The notes beneath the pieces were generated by a model, which was not told the DNA's origin, did no database searches, and saw only the letters and a list, made by a program, of their open reading frames with translations. Below, one piece after another: positions 9,337 to 15,152 of a DNA stretch of 23,343 bases. The translations under genes and the position numbers were made by a program. Each line of letters starts with the position of its first letter. Position 1 is the stretch's first letter. Source of the DNA: Flavobacterium sp. (GTDB taxonomy: Bacteria > Bacteroidota > Bacteroidia > Flavobacteriales > Flavobacteriaceae); assembly GCA_030153045.1 (NCBI GenBank), contig JASLID010000084.1, positions 1 to 23,343 of the forward strand, read 5' to 3'.

Positions 9337-9366
9337 GCTCAAAGTCGGGAGACTTTGCGTAGCGAG
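9337..9366 (+). repeat. REP-1 hairpin, right copy after the RAYT stop codon
   Basis: GCT-CAAAGTC-GGGA-GACTTTG-CGT-AGCGAG: same stem and loop as the left copy, opposite orientation, with bulge CGT instead of CGC. It is followed at 9392-9409 by a second small hairpin (TTCAGG-GTCATT-CCTGAA). Confidence 0.85.
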
Positions 9367-9422
9367 AACGAACCACAAATGCATAAAAATCTTCAGGGTC
9401 ATTCCTGAATCGTAATAGAAAC

Positions 9423-9459
9423 CTAACATTGGATGAATAAGCTGGTGTTAGTTTTTTTT
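9423..9459 (+). terminator. Terminator-like hairpin, left copy of a repeat bracketing the cation transporter
   Basis: CTAACA (9423-9428) pairs with TGTTAG (9446-9451) across a 17-base loop and is followed by eight T's. It would end transcription from the RAYT gene. A related sequence occurs after the transporter gene at 10338-10377. Confidence 0.65.
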
Positions 9460-9490
9460 ATTGGTCAAGTCCATTTATGATTGAAAACAC

Positions 9491-9498
9491 TAATTTTG
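9491..9498 (+). promoter_or_regulatory. -7 element TAATTTTG before the cation transporter
   Basis: Perfect TAnnTTTG match 21 bp before ATG 9520. It falls inside an alternative reading from TTG at 9481, which supports 9520 as the real start and implies a short leader. Confidence 0.5.
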
Positions 9499-9519
9499 TA
9501 TACCAATCAAATTAAAACT

Positions 9520-10314
9520 ATGAATAAAAGCATTTATAAAATAGTGAAGATGGATTGCCCTAGCGAGGAACAATTGATACGGATTAAGCTAAATGATATA
9601 AAGCAAATTCAGGGACTTAATTTTGATATCCCAAATGGTACATTAGAGGTGTTTCATTCAGGAAGTGCAAAACCTATTACCGCCAAAATTGACAGCTTAA
9701 ATCTGGATAGCAATTTGGTAGAAACCAAAATAGCAGACGAAAACATTCCGAAAAACGACGATACACAACAACGAAAACTACTTTGGCAAGTATTTGGAAT
9801 CAATGCTTTTTTCTTTGCTTTAGAAATGGTTACAGGCTTCATATCTAATTCTATGGGACTTGTTGCCGATAGCTTGGACATGCTCGCTGACAGCATTGTT
9901 TATGCTCTTGCGTTATTTGCTGTAGGTGGTGCTGTAGTACGGAAAAACAATATCGCAAAAGTTAGTGGGTATTTTCAAATGCTACTAGCAATACTAGGTT
10001 TTATTGAAGTATTACGAAGATTTTTAGGTTTTACCGAAGTACCCGTATTCCAAACTATGATACTTATTTCTTTGCTGGCGCTTGTTGGTAATGCTATATG
10101 TTTGTACTTATTGCAAAAATCCAAAAGTAAAGAAGCTCACATGCAAGCTAGTATGATTTTTACATCTAATGATGTCATTGTGAATATTGGTGTTATTGTG
10201 GCTGGTATATTGGTCTATTTCACCCATTCCAAAATCCCTGATTTGGTTATTGGTGTTTTGGTTTTCGGTATTGTGGGCAAGGGTGCTTTAAGAATTTTGA
10301 AGCTGTCTCAATAG
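9520..10314 (+). CDS. Cation diffusion facilitator-like cation transporter with N-terminal HMA-like domain
   Basis: 264 residues from ATG 9520; an upstream TTG at 9481 would place the start before the likely promoter. Residues 1-80 form a soluble domain beginning IYKIVKMDCPSEEQLI, like an HMA/ferredoxin-type fold but with only one cysteine where CxxC is usual. Residues 88-260 hold about five to six membrane helices. The TM2 signature SMGLVADSLDMLADSIVYAL matches the CDF pattern, with D120-x3-D124 where many zinc CDFs have HxxxD. In the helix QASMIFTSNDVIVNIGVIV the aspartate D218 is kept but the usual histidine four residues before is phenylalanine. The final helix IPDLVIGVLVFGIVGKGALRIL is typical. 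It probably exports a divalent cation across the inner membrane; the metal cannot be told from these sites. Related terminator-like repeats lie on both sides. Confidence 0.82.
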   Translation: MNKSIYKIVKMDCPSEEQLIRIKLNDIKQIQGLNFDIPNGTLEVFHSGSAKPITAKIDSLNLDSNLVETKIADENIPKNDDTQQRKLLWQVFGINAFFFALEMVTGFISNSMGLVADSLDMLADSIVYALALFAVGGAVVRKNNIAKVSGYFQMLLAILGFIEVLRRFLGFTEVPVFQTMILISLLALVGNAICLYLLQKSKSKEAHMQASMIFTSNDVIVNIGVIVAGILVYFTHSKIPDLVIGVLVFGIVGKGALRILKLSQ

Positions 10315-10337
10315 ATATTTGTTGAATCATATAGGAG

Positions 10338-10377
10338 CCTAACACATACAGATGAATAATCTGGTGTTCGATTTTTT
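10338..10377 (+). terminator. Terminator-like hairpin after the cation transporter, right copy of the bracketing repeat
   Basis: CAGAT-GAATA-ATCTG forms an inner stem and AACA.../TGTT an outer one, followed shortly by six T's. It shares CCTAACA, GATGAATAA and CTGGTGTT with the copy at 9422-9451, in the same orientation. Confidence 0.6.
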
Positions 10378-10420
10378 GCTTATGGTTGCCAATGAAAATT
10401 ATAAAATTCAGATAAACTAA

Positions 10421-10452
10421 AAAGAGCATACAAAATAAATTGCATACTCTTT
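10421..10452. terminator. Imperfect hairpin, possible bidirectional terminator
   Basis: AAAGAG.../...CTCTTT with further partial pairing (ATAC/GCAT region) and an A/T-rich loop. Read on the minus strand it is followed by five T's, so it could end transcription from the gene at 10700-11227, although about 250 bp away. Confidence 0.35.
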
Positions 10453-10699
10453 AAAGACCTAACAATTAGAAACGTGAATCTCCAATCATTTTAGTCCTAT
10501 AAAGATACAAAAAATAAAAAAAAATATGGCTATCAAATGACTTTTATTTTTGATAATCAACAAATTACGTATAAATATGTATTGCGTATCGTTGTGGAAT
10601 TCATTTTCTTGTAACGGTTACCCACTGAATTGTTTACCATAAATTTAGCTCCATTTACTACTTGTATTGACAAACTTAAAGCCTAAAATTTTGCTTTCA

Positions 10700-11227
10700 T
10701 TAATAATCAATTCGGCAAAATGGAACAACATCACTCTCCTCATTATAACTGCCAATCAACCTGTCTGGTTCTAAAAATTCTATTGATTTGATAATGGCAA
10801 ATAGTACTAGTTTTTTAACATCAAAATACCAATCCTGATAAATCCTTATTTGTTTAATGTCATCACCCGTACGGCGATTCTGTACTACTTTGTATTTGAG
10901 AATATCTTCCTCATAAACAGCTACTGTATCAATAGACATGCCCCATGTGTAAACTTCGTTAGCCGGTATGAGTTTATTTGTCCAACTGTCAAATGCTTTT
11001 AATCTTCCAGCTTCTATTGCCTCAAGTAGAACGGCTGGTATTGATTTTCCTTTTTCTGATGCTACTTCAGTACTATCTTTTAGTAGCGATTTGATAACCC
11101 ATTCGCATTCATTTGCTTTTAATGTAGTTCTGTCATGTCGAACAAAAATACTATTTGAATCATTGTTTTGAGCAAATGAACCGAAAGTGGTCAGCATTAA
11201 AATAAGGGTGATACTGTGTTTTTTCAT
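10700..11227 (-). CDS. Small exported protein with weak GldN-like C-terminal half
   Basis: 175 residues. Clear signal peptide MKKHSITLILMLTTFGSFA, then QNNDSN. No sorting domain, lipobox or later membrane helix, so it is probably periplasmic. The segment DILKYKVVQNRRTGDDIKQIRIYQDWYFDVKKLVLFAIIKSIEFL recalls the GldN/PorN family of the T9SS core, where a DWFFDK-like block precedes a strand with an I-x-x-I/A pattern; here it is IYQDWYFDVKK (about residues 129-139). GldN itself is much longer and lies in the gldKLMN operon; neither is the case here. It is thus a short GldN-like relative or an unrelated protein. Transcribed alone; its terminator is unclear. Confidence 0.7.
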   Translation of the reverse strand: MKKHSITLILMLTTFGSFAQNNDSNSIFVRHDRTTLKANECEWVIKSLLKDSTEVASEKGKSIPAVLLEAIEAGRLKAFDSWTNKLIPANEVYTWGMSIDTVAVYEEDILKYKVVQNRRTGDDIKQIRIYQDWYFDVKKLVLFAIIKSIEFLEPDRLIGSYNEESDVVPFCRIDY

Positions 11228-11275
11228 GGGGAAAATGATATTTATTATTCATGTTACCAATACTGGATTTATTTT

Positions 11276-11344
11276 TGTTCTACTAGTCCTAATTCTTCAA
11301 GTCTAATAGCCATGGCTTCAATTGAAACCCGCTGCGCAAAGTCT
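11276..11344 (-). other. Orphan coding-like tail next to a half REP-1
   Basis: Just past the half REP the minus strand reads IEAMAIRLEELGLVEQK and a TAA stop, the look of a protein C-terminus. It is in frame with REP sequence rather than with a plausible upstream gene. I do not recognise it; it may be a gene fragment left by a REP-mediated rearrangement, or chance. Confidence 0.3.
11328..11344 (-). repeat. Half REP-1 copy
   Basis: CCCGCTGCGCAAAGTCT matches the head of the left RAYT-flanking copy for 16-17 bases and then stops; the second stem arm is missing. It lies three bases beyond the stop codon of the membrane protein gene at 11348-11833. Confidence 0.7.
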
Positions 11345-11347
11345 ACT

Positions 11348-11833
11348 TTATTTTTTTTCAGCATCATTTGGATTGGGTGTGGGCGGAATAAAATCAGGTC
11401 TAATTTCAGTATGTCTAATTTCACCACCCGTTGTTCCTGTTTGTTTGGCAAAGAATAGCACCACAACCGAAAAAACAACCGTTACAATAGAAAGCATAGT
11501 GGAAAAGCTTTTCTCTTTGAAATTAGCCCACAAACCCAATAAGGAAAGAGCACCTAATGCATATGAAAACTGTGCTAACGTTTTGGCTGCCTGTATATGC
11601 GTTTTAATGACTTCCTTTTCTATGCCCGGTAGCTCTTGTACGATTTTTTTTGCGCCTCCCCCTGTTTCAAGCGTAGGATAGGTAGCAATAGCTCCTAAAA
11701 TAAAAATGAAATAAGCGGTGCGTTTTACAGCATCTGAACGAAAAACTAAACCACCTAACATTACCATAAGCCCTACTACAGGAACAATAATGGGGAAATG
11801 ATTGAGTACCAAATGTAAATGTGCATCATTCAT
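11348..11833 (-). CDS. Four-helix inner-membrane protein, DUF2231-like
   Basis: 161 residues from the ATG at 11833, where MNDAHLHLVLNHFPIIVPVVGL begins; an upstream in-frame ATG would only add an unlikely low-complexity head. The H-L-x-x-x-x-H-x-P opening is typical of small heme- or copper-site-associated membrane proteins annotated DUF2231. Helices lie at about 8-30, 40-55, 90-110 and 116-137. The tail GGEIRHTEIRPDFIPPTPNPNDAEKK is soluble. A loop between helices 2 and 3 (TLETGGGAKKIVQELPGIEKEVIKTH) carries a GGG-A motif and a histidine. The N-terminal histidines (H5, H7, H12) suggest metal or heme binding, by inference. A half REP-1 follows its stop. Confidence 0.72.
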   Translation of the reverse strand: MNDAHLHLVLNHFPIIVPVVGLMVMLGGLVFRSDAVKRTAYFIFILGAIATYPTLETGGGAKKIVQELPGIEKEVIKTHIQAAKTLAQFSYALGALSLLGLWANFKEKSFSTMLSIVTVVFSVVVLFFAKQTGTTGGEIRHTEIRPDFIPPTPNPNDAEKK

Positions 11834-12093
11834 AGTATAGTATTTTAAAGTGTAATACATTAAATTTAGCCTAATTACACAGCATAACGAAGAATTATAT
11901 TGCAATCATCCTACTCTAAATCAAACAATTAGAGACATACTAATTTAAGCATTTTCTGTTAAAATGAAGTGACTATTGTTTACATTTTTTGTGAGCATAT
12001 AGTTCACTTAAGATTTTACCTCAATTTAATAAGTACAAATTACATGAAGCGGTTTCTCCATCCAAGGATATTTGATAATCGAGAAAGAAAAAG

Positions 12094-12115
12094 ATGATTG
12101 TTGCAGTAGCAAATC
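12094..12115 (-). terminator. Hairpin with T-run after the DNA glycosylase gene
   Basis: On the minus strand ATGATTTGC and GCAACAATCAT pair around TACT, with a small bulge, and CTTTTTCTTTC follows. Placed 15 bp past the stop codon of the gene at 12130-12681. Confidence 0.55.
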
Positions 12116-12129
12116 ATAGGCTCTTTTTT

Positions 12130-12681
12130 CTACAGTGAGTTCCCATCGATCATCCCGCTGCGTAAAGTCGAAGCAGGAATTTGCCTATTTTTATTTGCCG
12201 ATACCTGTTGGATCATTTGCCACGCTACCCTTTTTTGTTCAAAAGACATCCCCGCATGAGCAGGACTGGTGGAGGGTAAAGTGTGCAGGGTGTATTTTGC
12301 TGAAACAGTAACATATTTTTTGAAATAGTGCGCTGCTTTCTGACCGTTAAAAAAGATATGCTCAATGTTGGGGTGTGCTGCTAAAAACGCATTAAAATCA
12401 TTGGGAACTTCTTGCTCAATAGCACTATCCAGACTCCCCTTTCTGACACAGACTTTGAGAACATCCCAAACCGCAATATTATTCTTTAAGACCACTTCTT
12501 TACGGATGTCATAATCCTGCGAAAAAGGCTCGTCAAACAACGTGAAAACAATCTTCCAGAAAGCATTTCTGTTATGACCATAATACTGATTCAGTTTTAG
12601 CGACTGAATGCCTGGCATGGTGCCCAGTATAAGTACTTTAGCCTCATTGTTTGAAATAGAAGGAAAGGAATTCAGTATCAT
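12130..12681 (-). CDS. DNA-deoxyinosine glycosylase (uracil-DNA glycosylase superfamily), REP-derived C-terminus
   Basis: 183 residues. The opening LNSFPSISNNEAKVLILGTMPGIQSLKLNQYYGHNRNAFWKI (residues 3-43) is the signature of the hypoxanthine/deoxyinosine glycosylase branch: LILGTMPG as the first active-site motif, then YYGHNRNAFW. The second motif region is HTLPSTSPAHAGM (about 134-146), the usual LPSTSPAN/H. It removes deaminated bases from DNA in the cytoplasm. The core is complete to about residue 160. From about residue 171 (TLRSGMIDGNSL) the reading frame runs through a REP-1 fragment, so the native C-terminus seems replaced. A TAnnTTTG promoter lies 23 bp upstream of the start and a terminator follows, so it is a single-gene unit. 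Confidence 0.88.
   Translation of the reverse strand: MILNSFPSISNNEAKVLILGTMPGIQSLKLNQYYGHNRNAFWKIVFTLFDEPFSQDYDIRKEVVLKNNIAVWDVLKVCVRKGSLDSAIEQEVPNDFNAFLAAHPNIEHIFFNGQKAAHYFKKYVTVSAKYTLHTLPSTSPAHAGMSFEQKRVAWQMIQQVSANKNRQIPASTLRSGMIDGNSL
12154..12170 (-). repeat. Half REP-1 copy inside the 3' end of the glycosylase gene
   Basis: CCCGCTGCGTAAAGTCG: the same head as the half copy at 11328 with one C-to-T change. It encodes TLRSG on the minus strand. Confidence 0.7.
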
Positions 12682-12703
12682 AAAAGGACCAATTGCTATA
12701 GCG

Positions 12704-12711
12704 CAAAATTA
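12704..12711 (-). promoter_or_regulatory. -7 element TAATTTTG for the glycosylase gene
   Basis: On the minus strand TAATTTTG matches TAnnTTTG fully, 22 bp before the ATG at 12681. Confidence 0.5.
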
Positions 12712-12741
12712 CAGCTATTTTCTTTTAGTTATTGCATGTAG

Positions 12742-12787
12742 AAACATCCGGGCAAACCCTTTCGATAATGATTTAACCCGGATGTTT
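12742..12787 (-). terminator. Long-looped terminator hairpin after the lipoprotein gene
   Basis: Perfect 11-bp stem AAACATCCGGG (12742-12752) with CCCGGATGTTT (12777-12787) around a 24-base loop, seven bases past the lipoprotein stop. The T-run is short, so the stem does most of the work. Confidence 0.7.
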
Positions 12788-12793
12788 AAACCA

Positions 12794-13729
12794 TTACATC
12801 TTTGCCATAAAATCGTAAATGTAGCGGTAATTCTGACCGGTAGTAGCGGTATTCAATAAGAAAGTAGGATTAGGGAGCACGCAAGGTGTAACATTTGTGT
12901 TATGGGATATGATACCCATGGAGCTTCCCACGGTCCATCTTTTCCCACAGCAAATGTCATAATGAAAACCCAATTCTTTCATAGTCCAACTAGCGTTTAC
13001 CGTTAAGTTTTTATACGAATACTTTGTCGTATAAGGTCCGCCTGTGTTAGGATATTCAAAAATATCGCCATAAGTAGGAGAACAAATGGAGTTGGTGGTA
13101 CCGGAAATAGCATGAAAAGTAGTACCTACAACCGCTAAGCCATTGTATTGCGGTGTTGGACCTACAGGCGCAAAGGCACTACACACCCCACCGGGAACGG
13201 TAACTTTCATTAATTGCGAGGTTCCTTCTTTAATGGCCACAAACAAACCGGTACTGCCATAGTTTTCGATATCCTGTAACGGAACCGTTGTGGTAGCTAC
13301 TACACTGGCAATTCCGGTAGAGATCTGCACTCTTAAGAGTTTCCCGGGGAAATTGGAGTTGATTCCCGTAACCGCCCAGGCAAAATCAGGTACCCCCGGC
13401 ATATCACACAAACCAGTTACGGAACGCACTGAAATCCCTCCAACGGTTATTTGGGATACAAAGTTGTAACCGGTAGGGCTACTACACAGGTCTACTTTAA
13501 AAATAGTAGAAGCAAAACCAGGCAGAACGGGTGAACCGCTGGAACCGGATAACACTAAGGCATAGAGCGTAGGGCAAGGTGCGAGCGCCTGCTGAGTACT
13601 TTTTTGATTCTCCTGCGTAGTGGTTGTGCCTGCGTTTGTGTTTTCCTGTTGTAGTTCTGCTTTGTCACAGGAAACGATAACTGTGGCCATGAAGGCTGTA
13701 CAGACTAATGTTGCAACATAATTTTTCAT
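12794..13729 (-). CDS. Predicted lipoprotein of unknown function
   Basis: 311 residues. The N-terminus MKNYVATLVCTAFMATVIVSC-DKAELQQEN has a lipobox with lipidated Cys21, followed by a Ser/Thr/Gln-rich linker (residues 25-50). The rest is rich in Gly, Thr, Val and aromatic residues in a beta-rich pattern (TIFKVDLCSSPTGYNF, GKLLRVQISTGIASVV, SQLMKVTVPGGVCSAF, YGDIFEYPNTGGPYT). It reads like a six-blade-type propeller with short repeats, a fold inference only. Several cysteines (C83, C108, C182, C219, C260, C261 and C281 by rough count) could form disulfides. Base composition is less AT-rich than the Rhs region. It stands alone, closed by its own terminator. I do not recognise a family. Confidence 0.82.
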   Translation of the reverse strand: MKNYVATLVCTAFMATVIVSCDKAELQQENTNAGTTTTQENQKSTQQALAPCPTLYALVLSGSSGSPVLPGFASTIFKVDLCSSPTGYNFVSQITVGGISVRSVTGLCDMPGVPDFAWAVTGINSNFPGKLLRVQISTGIASVVATTTVPLQDIENYGSTGLFVAIKEGTSQLMKVTVPGGVCSAFAPVGPTPQYNGLAVVGTTFHAISGTTNSICSPTYGDIFEYPNTGGPYTTKYSYKNLTVNASWTMKELGFHYDICCGKRWTVGSSMGIISHNTNVTPCVLPNPTFLLNTATTGQNYRYIYDFMAKM

Positions 13730-13832
13730 AACGTATTGTTTTTTAGTTTGTTAATGAAAAATAAATGTAAAATGTTTTTTCTTATAGAAAGTAAGGAAAA
13801 ACCTCCCTTTTTGGTAAAAGTGACCTCTCTTT

Positions 13833-13880
13833 GTTGATGTATTGAAAAATAGTTATTTTAATAATTACACTAGTCATTAA
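13833..13880 (+). pseudogene. RAYT 3'-end relic (last 15 codons and stop)
   Basis: In frame it reads VDVLKNSYFNNYTSH and TAA, matching ADVLKNSSFNNYNSY and TAG at the end of the intact RAYT (about 9285-9332). The REP-1 hairpin follows after the same four-base gap as in the intact element. No RAYT sequence is seen upstream of 13831. Confidence 0.85.
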
Positions 13881-13884
13881 TGTA

Positions 13885-13907
13885 GCTCAAAGCCGGAAGG
13901 CTTTAAG
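13885..13907 (+). repeat. REP-1 hairpin with paired base change
   Basis: GCTC-AAAGCC-GGAA-GGCTTT-AAG. Compared with the RAYT copy the stem changes AAAGTC/GACTTT to AAAGCC/GGCTTT, so both arms changed and pairing is kept. Confidence 0.8.
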
Positions 13908-13922
13908 TTAACTGCCATAAAT

Positions 13923-13930
13923 TAACTTTG
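13923..13930 (+). promoter_or_regulatory. -7 element TAACTTTG before the broken small membrane gene
   Basis: Matches TAnnTTTG fully, 21 bp before ATG 13952. Confidence 0.4.
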
Positions 13931-13951
13931 ATGCACTAAAAATAAAGCGAC

Positions 13952-14162
13952 ATGATTTTTTTTTTAAATCAAAACAACCTGGTCAAACGCTGAATTTATT
14001 CCGCTAAAACTTAGCATCGCCTCCGCCTACATTTTAATTGGTGCTTCCTTTCACCACTTTTTTCTTGATTACTCTATTCCTGCTCTTATTGTTTTTGGTA
14101 TTACCGTAATCTGGGCAGTTTACCTTTGGGTAAATAAAATGAAAAACAGTCCCCGAGAGTAA
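13952..14162 (+). pseudogene. Small two-helix membrane protein gene, frameshifted
   Basis: From ATG 13952 the frame gives MIFFLNQNNLVKR and stops at 13991. From 13968 another frame is open to TAA 14160-14162 and reads TTWSNAEFIPLKLSIASAYILIGASFHHFF... ending VNKMKNSPRE, two clear membrane helices with a basic tail, but it has no ATG, GTG or TTG before its last codons. Removing one A from the AAAA at 13971-13974 would join them into one 69-residue protein. Promoter box and start spacing look normal. It is either a real frameshift or a sequencing error. Family not recognised. Confidence 0.6.
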
Positions 14163-14338
14163 AACAAATTGAGGTTGGAAAAGAGGATATCTCGGTTACG
14201 TATAATTGAAAAAAAGCACATGTAATTATACCTTGATGGGTTTGTTTATCGTTATAAGTGAGATAAAGCACTCTGTTCATGACAAATAGAGATTATTATA
14301 AATTCTGCAGTAAGAACTAAACATAAAAAATTGACAAG

Positions 14339-14551
14339 ATGAGTAGTTTGATAAAAGAAGAATTAATAAGAAAAGGCGTTCGTAGTATATTTGACGAGGG
14401 TGAAGTATATTATTTTGTTGCAGACATACGAGAAAAGATGCCCGAATGCAAAATACATGCTGAGGAAATTGTTAGAATGCCGAATGGAGAATTAGTTGTT
14501 GAAGCGCAGTATGTTGAATATCGCACTGATTTTGATAAAAAGGTAAAGTAG
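14339..14551 (+). CDS. Small hypothetical cytoplasmic protein
   Basis: 70 residues, no signal peptide or helix. Reads MSSLIKEELIRKGVRSIFDEGEVYYFVADIREKMPECKIHAEEIVRMPNGELVVEAQYVEYRTDFDKKVK: charged, with alternating helix and strand patterns, the look of a folded alpha/beta domain. Normal codon use and an A-rich leader (AAAAAATTGACAAG) support coding. No neighbour in the same unit; family not recognised. Confidence 0.55.
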   Translation: MSSLIKEELIRKGVRSIFDEGEVYYFVADIREKMPECKIHAEEIVRMPNGELVVEAQYVEYRTDFDKKVK

Positions 14552-14999
14552 CAGTATCCGACTAACTTTAACATCAATTTTTACCTGCCTTAATTGGTAG
14601 ACGCTTTGTTGTCCCATAACTACACTATACACAACAATACCTTCTAGTGGGCTTAACCTTGTTTCAACCCTTTCGCATCCGTAGAAAAATTCACATTAAT
14701 TTGGTAGAAAATTTAGACCAAAATCGACCGAAGTTATCATGATCCTAATTGGAAATATACAGCGCTCGGATCAATAATCTAACGCAACTTTTTAAATAAA
14801 TTTATAAGCTCGTTGATTATGAAAGATTAATACTACAAGAGTAATTTGTTGATTTTATGAATTATACGATAAATAAAATTTGATTTTGTCAGTTTTATTT
14901 TATAAATTGGCTTAGCTTATCTTCATCATTAATCATAAAATGCTGATTTTAATTTCTTACAAGAACGCATTAACAATCATTACTAATAATTTTTGAAAA
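14552..14999. other. Intergenic stretch, nothing supported
   Basis: 448 bp, very AT-rich after 14780. No ORF, hairpin or promoter box stands out. It probably contains the promoter of the kinase operon. Confidence 0.5.
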
Positions 15000-15113
15000 A
15001 TGGGAAACGGAATTAAAATACTACTCACAGTATGGCTTGCCATTTTATTTACTGCCATATTTTCTCTCTTCTGGCATAATGAATACAAATATAGTTTGCA
15101 ACACCTATCATAA
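15000..15113 (+). CDS. Very short membrane ORF, possibly a truncated gene
   Basis: 37 residues: MGNGIKILLTVWLAILFTAIFSLFWHNEYKYSLQHLS, one membrane helix at 5-25. ATG is preceded by an A-rich leader, and the start lies 39 bp before the kinase gene's upstream region. Single-helix openings ending in ...EYxYSLPTP are known to me from flavobacterial thioredoxin-like proteins. Here one extra C in AGTTTGCAACACC would restore SLPTPI, so it may be the stump of such a gene. Alternatively it is a genuine small protein of the kinase operon. Confidence 0.45.
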   Translation: MGNGIKILLTVWLAILFTAIFSLFWHNEYKYSLQHLS

Positions 15114-15152
15114 GGTTAGCATGGGAGATAGAAAAACAATAAAAATTGGCAT

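Larger units (their letters stand above)
10315..10699. other. Intergenic stretch without a convincing gene
   Basis: 385 bp between convergent genes. It holds the terminator-like repeat at 10338-10377 and an imperfect hairpin at 10421-10452. The rest is AT-rich with no ORF that looks coding. An imperfect dyad TACG...CGTA lies around 10567-10590, without known meaning. Confidence 0.6.
13730..14338. other. Intergenic stretch with RAYT relic and broken small gene
   Basis: 609 bp. Holds the RAYT tail relic with REP-1 (13833-13907), a TAnnTTTG box (13923-13930) and a frameshifted small membrane gene (13952-14162). From 14163 to 14338 I see no gene or clear signal other than the leader of the next gene. 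Confidence 0.7.

Noticed and set aside
10560..10600. TACGTATAAATATGTATTGCGTA as an operator
   Set aside because: The dyad is imperfect and lies more than 100 bp from any start codon.
11322..11681. Plus-strand ORF of 119 codons
   Set aside because: Antisense to the DUF2231-like gene and begins within a REP fragment.
14588..14640. TTAATTGGTAGACGC resembles the D-arm of a leucine tRNA
   Set aside because: No acceptor stem, anticodon stem or TTCAA-type T-arm at the right distance could be paired.
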